A stretch of 64,000 nucleotides of DNA from Trissonchulus latispiculum (GCA_030248195.1 JASAND010021265.1:62001-126000), one strand, 5' to 3'. Positions 1 through 11,990 are shown, numbered from the stretch's first letter. The notes: generated from the letters alone by a model not told the origin. A program made the numbers and translations.

Positions 1-653
1 ATAGTTACTTAAATAGTAACTCTAAATATATTGTTTAACGTAACCAGTGAGTTCTACCTAGCAGTGCAGTTCTATCATTTGCTTTGCTCAAGTTTAAGAT
101 ATATCCACTATTTTTCAGCTCAAAATCAAAGACTTGAACGGAGTTAAACGAGTTAAATTTAGCTAGATCCTTTTCTTGCGGACGTTAAGACTAAGAGAGG
201 TAAAGTCAAGCTGGAGTTGAGTTAAACTAGTTAAAATGAGTTGATATTCTTGGAAAAACTTTTTTTGCAAAGGCCCAATGAAACTGAAACCTGAGCGTAC
301 ACCTGGTTTAGGCTCTACTCTTTAAGACTACCTTTGAATGACAGCTTGGCAGAGGTAGCTCATAGCGTACTTCCCCCCTTTTCTCCTGGCTATGTTGCCA
401 GGCCTACGGGAAAGTATTAAGCTCCCAGAGTTCATAGTTATCGGTAGCGTGACTGACTATCAATTCCGGAGAAAACGAGATCAGAGCTTTGTCTGATATC
501 AGCAGTGAATCTGTGTGATCAGTTGCGCAGTTGAACAGTTTTTCAGATATTAGGACATGCTTTCCTGATAAAACTATGGTTCATTTTCACAACGGTGGGT
601 CTTTTCTTATGAGAACTGCTACTAAATGTAGAGAATAACGGTTAACCTTAGCC

Positions 654-759
<106 letters not shown>

Positions 760-944
760 TAACATTCAGTGGATGTCATTTTCATCGTGCGCGCACCAGA
801 ACTATGAAGCAAATTAGAAATAGTTAATTTTTCCGGCTCAACTGTTCTATACTGTTTTCTTGAGTTTTCCCTACAGGAGTAGTATTTACTGTAGGTACGA
901 ATGGTTGGAATTAGAAATTGAAAGATATTAAAAAAGTGTCCAGG

Positions 945-1020
945 GCAGGAATCGAACCGCCGAGTTTTGGGAATTTTGTAGAACGTCCTAAAAGTTGAGC
1001 TAATTCCCCAACAGTGACAC
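945..1020 (-). repeat. tRNA-derived SINE fragment
   Basis: On the minus strand a B-box-like GGTTCGATTCC-type segment (seen as GGAATCGAACC on plus) and an A-box-like TTAGCTCAAC segment lie at tRNA spacing. The cloverleaf is not intact, so this is a SINE head rather than a functional tRNA. Confidence 0.45.
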
Positions 1021-2328
1021 TAGTTCATAATGCTAAGTTCAACCTTTCGGAATTCCATGTGATGCACTGATATTTAGCACATGCTTTTCTTTCTGGAAAA
1101 CTCAAGAAAAAATGTTGAAATCTAAAATATAAAATCTAAAAATCTAAAAATGTAAAAATATATATGCAGAATGCACTACACCCCTGTGAACAAAAGCTAT
1201 GAACCAAAGAAAATAGTCGTGGAATAAATCCTTTGATTAGGTGTGACTTGTTTTTTGCAATGGCTAGACAAGATGGTAAGTACATTTTTACGGTTAGTTC
1301 GCATCAACTGCAGATCACTAAAGATATGTATACTAAAATTGTTAAAGTCTCAAAACCTGAACATATGGCTAGGTTTAATGAAATACCATTTGTAAGGAAC
1401 CTCTACGTATAAATTCCTGAAAACACACGAAGAGTCGGTTGGTTACTTTACGCCAACGACTGCTGAGTGCTGACTACATAACCATTGGTGTGTCATTCAC
1501 GACATTTTAACCAGACCTTTACTAAGTTTTATGCGGTTTTTATATGTTTTATACCGTTAGGTTCAGCAGACTGCCTGGTCCCTAATCTGAACCGTAAACA
1601 AAAACAAAGCTAATGAAATATGAAATAGTCAATTATTCTTCAACTCTTATGTATTATGTACTCTTGCTCACCAGTTATTAGCAAGTCAGTGAGGTCCTCC
1701 TGCTTTACGCAAAGTATATCTTTTTAAAGCAATTTCATGTCAAATTATATTATGTGAACTGACAGTTCTAAACTAGCAGCAGTATCAAGCATTAACCGGA
1801 TTATTTTCGTAAAACTGCTGGAATTGTTTTGTCCTAACGCTAGCTTCAGACACAACCTTTGTTTGGAAACAATAAGGTAGAATACAATCACTGTTTTTAC
1901 AAGTTGAGTTTTATTATGACTAGGCAAGTTTGCGGATCAACTAAAAGTCTGGCACAACAAGCAAAAGTTGTGTGCAAAAGGGTTGTTGTAATTTATGGAG
2001 CTTAACTTTATAAAAGTTTTGTGCCGGCTACGCAGTTGAGGTATCTATTGGCTGTGTTTTGTCTGGGTTACTTCAGGTTTATCTGCCTATGTTCCAAATT
2101 TAAGGTTTCCAAATTCTAGGCCGCTATGGTTTCAAAAAAGATTGAAATACTAAATCAGAAAGGAGGTTTTTGAACTTGAACACAACTTTCGGCCTTTAAC
2201 ACAAATTAATCATGCATTAATGTGCTTCCTTATAACCGATTTTGCATCTTATGATCCACAAAGCTATGATCTACCATTGCAGAAATAAGATTTCTTTAAA
2301 ATCCATTTCAGCACCCAGATTTGTACTT

Positions 2329-2656
2329 TGACGGCTTGCTGGCTACGTAATTTTAATATGACAATGTGAATGTCCACAACGGACATTACTTACTTAATTA
2401 CTTATTAATTACTTTGCTATCTTCAAGAAAGTAGATCACTCCACAGAAGTTGAACAAAAGCTCCCCGGTTAGGATTTTACTAAATTTTACTCTATAACAA
2501 TTGTATTCTCTACTTTTTTTCTATCCTAGCGGCTATTTGCTATTTCCAATTTCAATTGCTAACCGGCTACTGACATTTCATTTCATTACGAACTACAGAA
2601 GTCATAGCACAGAACTAACTCAAAGATAACCATACGTTTTTATACAAATCCTAACA
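2329..2656 (-). mobile_element. LTR (3' side) of rearranged Ty3/gypsy-type element
   Basis: Read on the minus strand, a purine-rich tract follows the integrase stop and is directly followed by TGTTAGGATTTG, a typical polypurine-tract/LTR junction at 2656. The 87 bp next to this junction recur exactly at 5199-5285. The outer end is placed at 2329 because it gives a TG...CA element and because ACTT at 2325-2328 matches ACTT at 5286-5289, a candidate 4-bp target duplication. That outer end is the less certain one. Confidence 0.5.
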
Positions 2657-2685
2657 TTCCTTCCCTTCTTTAAAGTTTCCTACAA

Positions 2686-3117
2686 TCATTTTTTATATCT
2701 TGACCTTTCATACTCCAAGGGATTCTGCCGTACAAATGGCCGGCGGATTCTTTCAGGGTACCGTCTCTGAATCCGGTCTTGTGGTGGTACACCCGGAGGC
2801 TGAGGAACTGGTTCAGGAATCCGTTGCATTGGATTTAACCCGTGGTCATGGGAGACGCATGTGGCCAATGGTATGGTTTCTTCAAAGCCGTATTCATCAC
2901 CACCAAGGGCATTTGCGCTTCCGTCTTCCTCCGCTCTGGGCCGCAACTGATCCACGTGACGACGAATTTTACCATCGAGAGAACGCAAAAGATACATTTG
3001 ATTGCCGATGGGTTCGATGACTTTGCCTTTTGCCCATTTTTTTCCCTTCTGATACGAGCGGAACCAAACTGGCTGATGTTTGACGAACGTACGCAGAGGA
3101 TGTGTCTTTGCAAACAC
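2686..3117 (-). pseudogene. Integrase C-terminal fragment of gypsy-type pol
   Basis: This 143-residue open frame matches the C-terminal end of gypsy-type integrases: a VWFRSYQKGKKWAKG stretch, a short beta-barrel-like segment and a RRHVDQLRPR motif, followed by a Pro/Arg-rich tail. Only the DNA-binding C-terminal domain is present; the zinc-binding and catalytic D,D-35-E domains are missing. It lies in the orientation of the flanking LTR sequences but head-to-head with the gag-pol fragment on the other strand. It is a broken piece of a retrotransposon, not a host gene. Confidence 0.75.
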
Positions 3118-3119
3118 TT

Positions 3120-5198
3120 CCCTTGAATTTGTTTTGCATTCGTTGTCAGCACCACAGATTCCGGCAGACCTACCCTTGGAAAGACTAAAAACTATTCTAC
3201 GGGACCATTTTGAACCTCGCCCTTTGGTTATTGCGGAAAGATTCCATTTCCATAAACGAGATCAACAGGACGGGGAGTCGGTCGGTGAATTTCTGGCTTC
3301 ACTGCGGAAGCTGGCTATTCATTGTCAGTTTGATGATTCCCTTGATCAAGCGTTAAGGGATAGGTTCGTCTGTGGGTTGGCTGCAGAGAATATTCAAAAG
3401 CGATTACTGAGTGAAAGAGATCTGTGCCTGGCTCGCGCACTGGAATTGGCTCAGTCAATGGAATTGGCAGAAAGGAAAGCTAAAGAACTAAAGGAGAAAC
3501 CTGTTCACAAATTACAAAGAACTTCAAGAAAGAATTTGGATCAGAAGGAACAAAAGAAAGTTACTTCGTCCAATTCGTGCTACAGGTGTGGGAAACCTAA
3601 TCATTTGGCTAACAATTGTCGTTACCAAAATTATGTTTGTCGAAAGTGTGGCCACAAAGGACACTTGGCTGCCGTGTGTAAACAGCCTCAAAAGCATCGA
3701 TTTAAGAATAAAGTCCACAACCTCGTAGATGATCAAGAAAGAGACTTTCCTGAAGGGTCTCCCAGTTCGGGTTCTTCTGACTGTCTTTACTATGTCCATA
3801 TGGTTAATAAAGTGGATCCTTTTAATGTAACTGTCCTTGTAAATGAAACTGAATTTACCATGGAACTTGACACTGGTTCGGCGGTGTCAATTTTACCGGA
3901 ACGACTATTTAAAGAAAAATTTTCAAATTCTGTTTTGAAAGAAAGTAAGGTTTTGTTGCGTGGATACAAAGGTGAATCTATTCCGGTCATTGGAGAGTTA
4001 ACAGTAACTGTAACCGTGGACGGACAGAAATATAGGAATTTGAATTTAATAATTGCAAAAGCAGACGGTCCTCCGTTGTTTGGTCGGGACTGGCTAAAGG
4101 TGATAAACATTGATTGGAAAAACATTAACGCTGTTAAACTGCAGCAGAAATCTGCCAAATTGCAACGGTTATTAAAGGAATATTCGGACATATTTAGCTC
4201 AGACTTGGGGAAGCTAAAAGGTGATGGTGCCCATTTGACAATAAAACCTGGGTCCAAACCAAAATTTTTTCCTGCTAGACCTGTTCCTTTTGCTTTAAAG
4301 GAGGGTATTGAGGAATCCATTAACAGGGATCTAAAAGATGGGATACTGGAACCTTTGGACTATGCAGAGTGGGCAGCTCCCATAGTGCCTGTGCTCAAAC
4401 CCGACAAAACGGTCAGGGTTTGTGCGGACTTTAAAGTGGGTTTAAACCCCGCTTTAGAGGTCGATCAGCATCCTCTGCCCCGGGTTGAAGAGCTGTTTAT
4501 GAAAATTGGTAAAGGCCAACTGTTCACCAAGCTCGACATGTCACGGGCTTATAACCAGTATCCTCTTGACAAGGAAAGCCAGCATGTTTGTGTGATTAAC
4601 ACTCATCGCGGGTTGTTTCGATATAAAAGGCTTCCTTTCGGAGTGTCATCAGCTCCTGCTCTTTTTCAAAGGAAGATGGATCAGATTTTGTCGGGTTGTC
4701 AAGGTACTGGATGGTTTCTTGATGACATCATTGTATCAGGAAAGAACGAAGAGGAACATTTAGCCAATCTCAAGCAAGTGTTTTCTCGTCTTCGGAATAA
4801 CGGAGCGAAGTTGGGTTTATCAAAATGTGAATTTATGCTGAACAAAGTGCCGTTCCTTGGACATGTAATCAGTTCGGAAGGGGTTGACCCGATGGCGAAA
4901 AAGGTAGAGGCCATCATGAAGATTCCAGAACCAGCAACAGTCACTCAACTGAAGAGTTTTCTGGGAATGGTAACTTATTATGGAAAATTTATACGGAACT
5001 TATCATTTTTAACACAGCCCCTGGTTAAGCTGCTGTCAAAGGATGTACCATGGAACTGGGGAATGGAACAAAAACAAGCGTTTGAAAATATCAAAAATGC
5101 TTTGGTGGGATCACAAACACTTTGCCACTATGATCCTGAATTGCCTGTGGTACTAGCCACGGATGCATCTCAAACTGGAATTGGTGCCAGACAGCTTT
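3120..5198 (+). pseudogene. Truncated gag-pol of Ty3/gypsy-type retrotransposon
   Basis: One open frame (3080-5236) carries, in order, a gag-like helical region, two CX2CX4HX4C zinc knuckles (first Cys near residue 167), an aspartic protease with DTG at residues 264-266, a reverse transcriptase with the FLDD active-site motif (Asp 548 and 549) and the start of RNase H with its first Asp near residue 695. RNase H then stops abruptly at the junction with LTR sequence at 5199, and the last 11 codons are LTR-derived. The first 15 or so codons overlap the inverted integrase piece and are not gag. Most of RNase H and the integrase core are missing. The order zinc knuckle, protease, RT, RNase H is that of Ty3/gypsy elements. 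It cannot be an autonomous element as it stands. Confidence 0.85.
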
Positions 5199-5285
5199 CT
5201 GACATTTCATTTCATTACGAACTACAGAAGTCATAGCACAGAACTAACTCAAAGATAACCATACGTTTTTATACAAATCCTAACA
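5199..5285 (-). mobile_element. LTR fragment (87 bp) closing the gypsy-type element
   Basis: Identical over 87 bp to 2570-2656 and in the same orientation. Its TGTTAGGA end (minus strand) forms the right border of the element. The rest of this LTR is missing, replaced by the fused gag-pol fragment. Confidence 0.7.
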
Positions 5286-5814
5286 ACTTTCTTCCGATTT
5301 CTTCCGACAGGGCTCAGAGACAGCAGTTGAAGCGTACACCTGGCTTAGGCTCTAATTTTTAAGATTACCAGAACGCCAGATTGGCAGAAGTAACAGAAAG
5401 CCTACCTTCCTATTTCCTCTACTTAGGTTGCCAAGCCTACTGGAAATATTGAGCCCCCCCCCCACTCCCCAGTTCATTGTCATTGATGGCGTGACTGACT
5501 TTTTGGAATTTTGGCGGAATTTTTCTTTTGGTGGGCCGGGCCGGGCCGAATTTTGGAACGGGCCGGGCCGGGCCGAAAAAATCCTGTCCGTGCTCATCTC
5601 TGCGGATTATACTACACCAGTTGTTTACGCAGTTTTTTTTAGATTTTCATTTAGATTATAGATCGTTAAATTGCATGCTCAGGATAAACCGAGTTCATTT
5701 CTAATATTGTAATAGAATGGTATAATAAGTCAGACGGAATTTCTAGTTATCACTTGCCGTAGACTATTAAAAATTAAAGGGGCAAACTATTCGAATATAT
5801 GAAATGAAATTGAC

Positions 5815-5925
5815 ACTTCACCTGAGACCCGAAAAATTCGGGCCTCGGGTGGAATTCTAACCCGAATTCGAACTTCCAGAATAACGCTCCGACGGTCTGC
5901 CAACTGAGCTACCAAGGCACCAGTA
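5815..5925 (-). repeat. tRNA-derived SINE with hairpin core
   Basis: On the minus strand an A-box-like TAGCTCAGTTGG and a B-box-like GTTCGAATTC head are followed by a core hairpin (ACCCGAGGCCCGAA / TTCGGGTCTCAGGT) and a TTTCATTTC tail. The same arrangement occurs near 31250-31365 and 11858-11990. Confidence 0.7.
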
Positions 5926-6725
5926 TACAGCTACTAAGCTAGAAGGAATTCGTATCCCAACTGATCTGACAATGATCTAAACCAGAATTGTAGGCAGAGG
6001 TTTCATGAAATACCAGGAATTGAGGCGTGATCTAAACGTTATGGCTGTACGACTTTTAGCTCAATCTATAATACTTAGTTTGTCCAAAACGTCTGTTCTT
6101 GAAAACGTCAGCGTGCTATGTTTGTTTATACGCTGAGAAGTCCACCCCCCGGAGATTCCAGCCTTATTGCTTCGAGCATATTGCAGGCTTAATACATTTG
6201 GAAGTTTTGAATAGACGATTTATGCCTTGGCTTCGTCCCTTTGCGCACAACCTATAGTCTGAGATCGTAAACAAAGTTGATGAGATGTAGAATAGTCAGT
6301 GTCGCTTCAACTCAACTCTTTATCTGTTATGTACTCTTGTACATACCAGTTATTAGCGAGGTAGTCAGACCTTGTGTGTGTAAAGCATATCTTTTCAAGG
6401 CAATGTAGTTTCAAATTATATGTGAACTGACAGTACAACTGAAAAAGCAGTATATACTTTCAAGCATTAACCGGATTATTTCCGTAGGTCTGTTGAGTAG
6501 CATTGTCCTAACTTTTTAGCAGCTTTTAATACAACTTTTGTGTGCAAACAATAACATACAGGCTTGTTTTGTAGAACTGAATTCTAACTACTGCCAGTTT
6601 GCGGATAAACGTAGTATAATTCACAGGCACATATTATAGGTACAAGTTAGGTACGTGTTTTCCCTTTTTTCGGAATTTCTTTTGGGAATGAAGTGGGCAC
6701 AAAATAGAAATTCGTCCAAAACAAA

Positions 6726-6800
6726 GAGCGCGCGCACACCCACACACGCAACACTTGCGCACGTACACACACGCACACACACGCGCACACGCACACATAT
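6726..6800. repeat. (CA)n-rich simple repeat
   Basis: Imperfect CA/CG dinucleotide tract. It creates several false overlapping open frames on both strands. Confidence 0.9.
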
Positions 6801-7317
6801 ACAGCACACTTACATGCTTGGGTGTGTGTGTGGACAGAGTCCATGAACACACCCAACTGCACACACAACCAAGCTAAAAACACGACGCACACGAAACCTT
6901 TCTGGCAAAAAATTTTCTTCTGTCTCTGTCTCTTTGAGCTGACTTGACACTAGAAAATGCTCAGGGGATTTGAATAATTGCATAATTGGATAAGAAAGCA
7001 GATTAGCCAATACTTTCACGGAGAGAATGTATGTGTCCCACTACTACTCCTTTACTTCTACTGATAGTTGACTTCTACACAACTCTAACCTTTATCAGTT
7101 TCGAAACTTGTAACGGTTCAATAAAATTATTGATGCCAGACTGAAGGCATAATTAGTATGGATAATTTAGCTTAGAAGGCATAATTTTTATGGAATGAAA
7201 CTGTATACAGCTTTTTTATCTCTGACACGCAGACTCTTATAAGCTCTTCACGTATTTCTAGGCAACGAATTACATGGCTGTATCCGTTTCTTTGTGAGCT
7301 GAATTAATTAGCTAGCA

Positions 7318-7350
7318 ATGTTTGAAGCTATCCGAAACCTGATTCAATGA
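7318..7350 (+). promoter_or_regulatory. Upstream ORF overlapping the fucosyltransferase start
   Basis: An ATG at 7318 opens a 10-codon frame that ends in TGA at 7348-7350. This stop overlaps the ATG of the main reading frame (7347-7349) as ATGA. If the transcript starts upstream of 7318, translation of the main protein would depend on leaky scanning or reinitiation. The transcript start is unknown. Confidence 0.35.
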
Positions 7351-10300
7351 TGCTGCAAAATGGAGGTCCTGCAAACCAGTTGATCACGCTTCCTTGGGAT
7401 ATACGAAAAATAATTATTGTGTTCGTTATTACGATAGTAATATTTATCATAGCATCACCGGTCGAAATTAAACTTCCCTACGGCATGTTTCAAATTCAGA
7501 CCAATAGCTGGCAACTTTGGGGAGCCGGGAATTCAACACTGTTACGTGATTTCACGAAATTACGCGACACTAACAACACTAATGTTATCAATCCTGGTTC
7601 TACGGATTTTCAGGATTTCACGAATGTGACTCAATTACCAAGTTCGGGAATCATCCCCTCGTCAGTAGACTCAGTAACTGCTCAAATGGAAGGGACCATA
7701 TCATCATCTACGCTCTCAGCTCAGACTTTGCACTCAGGATCAGCCCGCTCAGGGGCCATCTCAAAATCAACGACTTTTCCTTTTTCCTTTTCAACTTCTT
7801 CTTCTTCTTCTTCCTCTTCAACTTCGTCGTCTTTTCATTCAATAACGACCGACTTAGTCTATACCTCAGGTGCAGCTGCTTTCAATAATGGCGGCATTAT
7901 AACGGTTAAAAATACTGCGGGTGGTCTTGGTAAGTTCAGAAGGTTGACGTATTTATTGAAAAAATATAATTACCGTATTCTCGCGCTTAAGGGAACATGT
8001 TCTCTTAAGTGAAATACGACCAAAATTGGGAAATTTTCTGATTTCACTTAAGAGAACATGCTCACTTAAGGGAACATGTTCGCTTAAGTGAATGTCCAGT
8101 TCTACTAAGAAGCAATCTCGATGTTGTTTTTACATTTTGTGTAGTTACCATTGTTACTTTTTTATGGTATTAATGGTAATAGTCATTACTTTTTCTTAAA
8201 AAGAACAAAAACTTGAGCATTTGTTGACCAATTCTTAGGAAATTTTACTTTGAAAAGCGATATCTCAAGTTATAGGCTTCAGTATTTTTCTGATTTCACT
8301 TAAGAGAACACGTTCACTTAAGAGAACATGTTCTCTTAAGTGGGTGTTCCCTTATGCGCGAGAATACGGTAATTATGGTTGGTTGCAAGTTTCATGAAAC
8401 TAAGAATATTCTAAAAAGAATTTTGAAAACCAAAATTAGTTTCTCTGTGTTCATTGGCAAAGAGAAAGCGTGAAGAGAACGTAGAGAACGTTGTAGAGAA
8501 TTAGAATGAGAAAATGTTAAGCTACATTTTGATATAAGATGGCTTGCCAACTTTAAGCAACAAATGAGTACTAACGGTTCGAAGTTGATGTCTCTAAAAG
8601 GAATCACCACCTTAAGCAGTCAAATTTTGAAAGCTGGCAGCTTGTGACTAGCCTTAAACCTTAAAGGTGCATTCATAGTCGCGAACGCAAAGAGACGCGC
8701 GTCGATGCGCGTCGACGCCTCAGATTGTAACATGCCGTTTTAACAGTTTAAAAATAATTGTAGCGTATTCATGCTCACGAACGCATTCAGACGCATACGT
8801 ACGCGCGACGACGCGCGTCTACGCGCGTCTGCTTGCGTCTGGAACTATGAATGCACCTTCAGCCTTAAACCTTAAACCTTAAACCTGCAGTGTGAACGTT
8901 CATTATTAAAGTGTACGTTTATCCTTAAACCTTAAACCTTAAACCTTAAACCTTAAACCTGTGAACCGGACTTAATAGTGAACTCTGGGTTTTCAGGAAA
9001 TCAAATGTGTATGTTTGCCTCAGCGCTGGGTTTGTCTCTGAAAACTGGACGTCGATTTCTCCTCCATCTGGACTCCTACAGCGGCGATACAGCTGTCAAA
9101 TATTTTGCATATCCAGTAAGCGTTTAATAGTTACTGAAGTTTGGAGACTAGACTAGACCTTTTTCACCAAGATTAATTAAGATTAAGACTTAGTTATCAG
9201 AACTAAGAAGAATTAGCCAATCACTGGCGAAATATCGGCAACTTCGAAAGGTTGAAAACTGAATGATAAACTGAGATCGCTGTCCGGGGATGTAGCTCAG
9301 TGGTAGTGTGCTCTAGTTGAGATCTGAAACTCGGTGGTTCGATTCCACACTGGACTGATTTCTTTGCATCCTGCAACCGGCAGCAGTAGGTAATTTAGGG
9401 CTGGGGGGAAACCCACCTAATGTCCTCCGTTTTAACATATGCTTAATTCAATTAACATTAACTTCTGCTAACCTTCTTTACAGGACGCAAGAACGAACTT
9501 ATCAGAAATTGAATTTGAAGGACTACACGAAGAAAGGTGCTGCTTTTATTCTGAGCAAATGGTTAATGCCTTGCTGAACTTTACTGTGACTAAAAATATT
9601 CGATTAGTTGGCTACTTGTGCAGTTATCAGTACTGGTACGATTTCAAAGACAGGATAAGGGAAGCCTTTCGATTTAAGGTACACACAGAATAAAGTTATT
9701 TTATGGTATTCAATTGAAGATAGACTATGAGTTAGAGATCTTCTCTTCGCACGGGCATGGCCAAGGTAGAAAAATTTGGGTGCAGGACGAGCCGGGCAAG
9801 CCCAAGGTTAGGAGCTGTGTAAGGGAAGCCGGCATAGGAAAGATTGATAAGCCTGATATGGGAGTTCAGCTGATGGTCCTGTGGTGTAGTGGTTCGCATG
9901 TCTGTCAGAGATTCATATTATTTATTATTGTTTCCTTTAATTAAAGTATTATTTCTTGCTAATTCATGGCTTATTATGTGTTACATTTGAATCGCTGACT
10001 GTCACTCAAAATCTAAAAGAAATCGCTTCAAAGTGGAAACTACGACGATAAATAAAATTCTGGGCGACCTAAGTACGGTTTTTTGTTTTGGGCAAACGCA
10101 AAGACTACGCGAACTCCGCTAAGCCAGTCGTCTATAATATTAGTTATTCGTCCCAAAATAAAGTTTTTTGCTTAGAACATAGTAATTAGTAATTGCTACT
10201 CATCTTCAGTCTATGTTTTAGGACAACATCCAAGTCAGAGCAACTCAGCTGATTGATCGGACTTTGACCGATAACAACCGAACTCGTGAAGACGTTGTCC

Positions 10301-11257
10301 TAATCACAATTCATGCCCGAAGGGGAGACTTTGTAAATAACAAATTTGGCTACGTCCCAGCACTTCCAGACTACATTAAAGCTGCAACAGAGTACATCAG
10401 AGATAAACTTAAGAAGTAGGTCTAACTGCTTTGCACTTAGCTTGTCGTGGTACCAATGGCTCTAGATATGTCATATAGAAACCTTGAAACCTTTTCGCGT
10501 CTATGTCTATATGCGAAGGAGTGATAGGTGCAAAGGAGTCATGTACTCTAAATGGTCATACCAACGGGTTTGCTTCTGATCCCACCCATCTGCGCTAGAG
10601 ACTTGCGAGTGCTGAAAGTCACTGTGCTCCTCTGCTTCTCGCAATGAGCACTAAACCGGCCAGACAACCCGGAACCGATAGGCCAAGATGGGCTCTCTCC
10701 AGCTTCCCATTGTGAGGACAGCATCCAGACGACATAGCGAGAGTTATACTAGATATGACTGATGCGGAGAAGCCATGACTCTGTCCCCCAATGTGCGTTG
10801 CGATTGGGCCCATAATTTGAGAGAGAGACCGTCTTATATGTCTCTTCTGGTAAAGGTTGTTCAAAAAACTATTTCGAATTCCGTCAGCCAACAGTTTTCA
10901 AACTTTTCCCCTTTCATAACTGTCATTCGTTTCTTTTGTTGTTTCAGTTCCACGAAACCGCCAGTCTTCATGCTGTTCGGAAACGATCTTAAGTGGACCC
11001 GGAACGTTGCTTCCGCTCACCCGGATATGCTGATCCCGGCGGAACGAGCGGACGAAGCGACGGACATGTGCGCCATTTCGACGGGCGATCACGTGATCAT
11101 GAGCGTGGGAACGTTCGGATGGTGGGCCGCCTTCTTGGCCAAGCCCACTGCCATGGTTCTGTACCAGCAGCTGGTCTACGTTCCGGACTCCCCGCTTTCC
11201 GGGTCGTTTAAGCCACAGTTGGCTGGATATATGCCGCCAGAATGGATAGCTTTATGA
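7347..11257 (+). CDS. Galactoside alpha-1,2-fucosyltransferase-like protein (GT11)
   Basis: Five exons joined by GT-AG introns: 7347-7929, 8997-9115, 9484-9678, 10222-10415, 10948-11257, giving 466 residues. The product should transfer fucose from GDP-fucose to a galactose on glycans in the Golgi. It has the type II layout: short cytoplasmic N-terminus, one hydrophobic anchor at about residues 22-41, a Ser/Thr-rich stem to about residue 175, then the catalytic domain. GT11 landmarks are GGLGNQMCMFASALGL (192-207), HARRGD (330-335, the family's H-x-R-R-G-D donor-binding motif), FMLFGNDLKW (371-380) and STGDHVIMSVGTFGWW (408-423). Phases match at every junction (1, 0, 0, 2). The start was chosen at the first of two adjacent ATGs before the anchor. 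Intron 1 carries two MITEs and a CCTTAAA repeat. The exact acceptor is unknown; the family call is firm. Confidence 0.9.
7966..8376. mobile_element. MITE with ACCGTATTCTCGCGC terminal inverted repeats
   Basis: The ends ATAATTACCGTATTCTCGCG and its reverse complement face each other over 411 bp, and the interior is full of CTTAAG-containing palindromes (TTAAGNGAACATG). It starts 36 bp after the donor of fucosyltransferase exon 1. A TA target duplication is possible but cannot be separated from the repeat itself. Confidence 0.75.
8664..8859. mobile_element. Short MITE with AAGGTGCATTCATAGT ends
   Basis: A 196-bp element with 16-bp terminal inverted repeats and GACGCGCGTC-rich subterminal repeats. 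It sits inside a run of CCTTAAA units, so its target duplication cannot be read. Confidence 0.75.
8860..8960. repeat. CCTTAAA short tandem repeats
   Basis: Two blocks of a 7-bp CCTTAAA unit (about 8862-8886 and 8923-8960). The same motif also occurs just left of the MITE at 8651-8665. Confidence 0.85.
9285..9350 (+). repeat. tRNA-derived SINE head
   Basis: GATGTAGCTCAGTGGTAG (A-box-like) and GGTTCGATTCC (B-box-like) lie at tRNA spacing in fucosyltransferase intron 2. The anticodon and acceptor stems do not pair cleanly. Confidence 0.55.
9800..9905 (+). repeat. SINE copy, 'GATAAGCCTGATATGGGAG' family
   Basis: Shares the segment GATAAGCCTGATATGGGAGT followed by TCAGCTGATGG with copies at about 25335-25445 and 51220-51335. 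A tRNA-like GTGTAGTGGTT box follows. It is 3'-truncated and lies in fucosyltransferase intron 3. Confidence 0.7.
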
Positions 11258-11413
11258 CCAAATGCTTGGATGAAAATTTATCACCGATCACTTAACCAAA
11301 GATTAACAACTTAACTGTGGGCTACAGAATTGTGACTACTAAATTCTGAGCTTCAAATGAGACCAAAGTGGTGTCAGTTGATCTCAGAGGAATGCTTGAA
11401 AAGAGAAAAAAGA

Positions 11414-11419
11414 AATAAA
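11414..11419 (+). terminator. Candidate polyadenylation signal AATAAA
   Basis: AATAAA lies 157 bp after the fucosyltransferase stop codon. No cleavage site evidence is available. Confidence 0.45.
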
Positions 11420-11857
11420 CTTGTTGGATTGACGTTGGATTTAATTGGATTCAATTAGTTGGATTTAATCGCTACGTTTTACACAAGAAGTTCGACCGAA
11501 ATACCTGCATTTGCCTACTACGACTTGTAAATCCTATGGCAAAAAGCGGTTCACAATAATGTAGCGCAGTTGCAGTGCAGTGCAGTGCGAAGCTTTCAGA
11601 ACTAACCCAGAAGATTATTTATATTTTTATTATCTACCCCACTATTTTTGCTATTTTATTGAGCTGGAGAACTTCCACCTTTTGCCTTTAATATGTTGCA
11701 ATAAATCCCGGTAAACATTTGTCAGGAAAAACACAAGACAGCCAGAAACCTAAAGCCATTTGAGACAGATAAGGCTAGGCTCCTAATTCACGCGTGCACT
11801 AAAAAATGTCACTACAGTTCGGGAACGACTTCAAAGTTTAGCTTGGTTCAACTGTGC

Positions 11858-11990
11858 CTGGTTTGCTCAATCGGTAGAGCGTTGGTCTAGATCGCCAAAG
11901 GATGCGGGTTCGATCCCCACCTCAGGCCCGAACTTTTCGCGTCGGAGGTGCTGCTGTGACGTGACACATCTTGGATTCGTTCGTTCTTTC
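11858..11990 (+). repeat. tRNA-derived SINE with hairpin core
   Basis: A GCTCAATCGGTAGAGCG A-box region and GGTTCGATCCC B-box are followed by a CACCTCAGGCCCGAA core and GTGCTGCTGTGACGTGACAC. The 3' side repeats the core seen at 5815, 31250 and 40600. Confidence 0.7.

Larger units (their letters stand above)
5286..7317. other. Gene-free stretch: duplicate segment, hAT end, SINE, CA repeat
   Basis: About 5320-6620 matches 270-1940 in diverged form. Inside it, 5520-5605 is a one-ended piece of the GGGCCGGGCC-rich hAT-like family seen complete at 62894, ending in GCTCATCTCTG. A SINE (about 5815-5925) and a CA-rich tract follow. No gene is seen. Confidence 0.6.

Noticed and set aside
2700..3126. 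Plus-strand frames of 94-106 codons over the integrase fragment
   Set aside because: They are antisense shadows of the integrase C-terminal piece.
3524..4944. Minus-strand frames of 81-176 codons
   Set aside because: Antisense shadows of the gag-pol fragment; no domain of their own.
6621..6892. Overlapping Cys/Val-rich minus-strand frames
   Set aside because: They are translations of the CA-rich repeat.
8860..8960. CCTTAAA units as an internal telomere
   Set aside because: The heptamer is not a known animal telomere repeat and only a handful of units exist.
11858..11935. Possible functional tRNA gene
   Set aside because: A and B boxes are good but the anticodon arm and acceptor stem do not fold properly; the sequence continues as a SINE.
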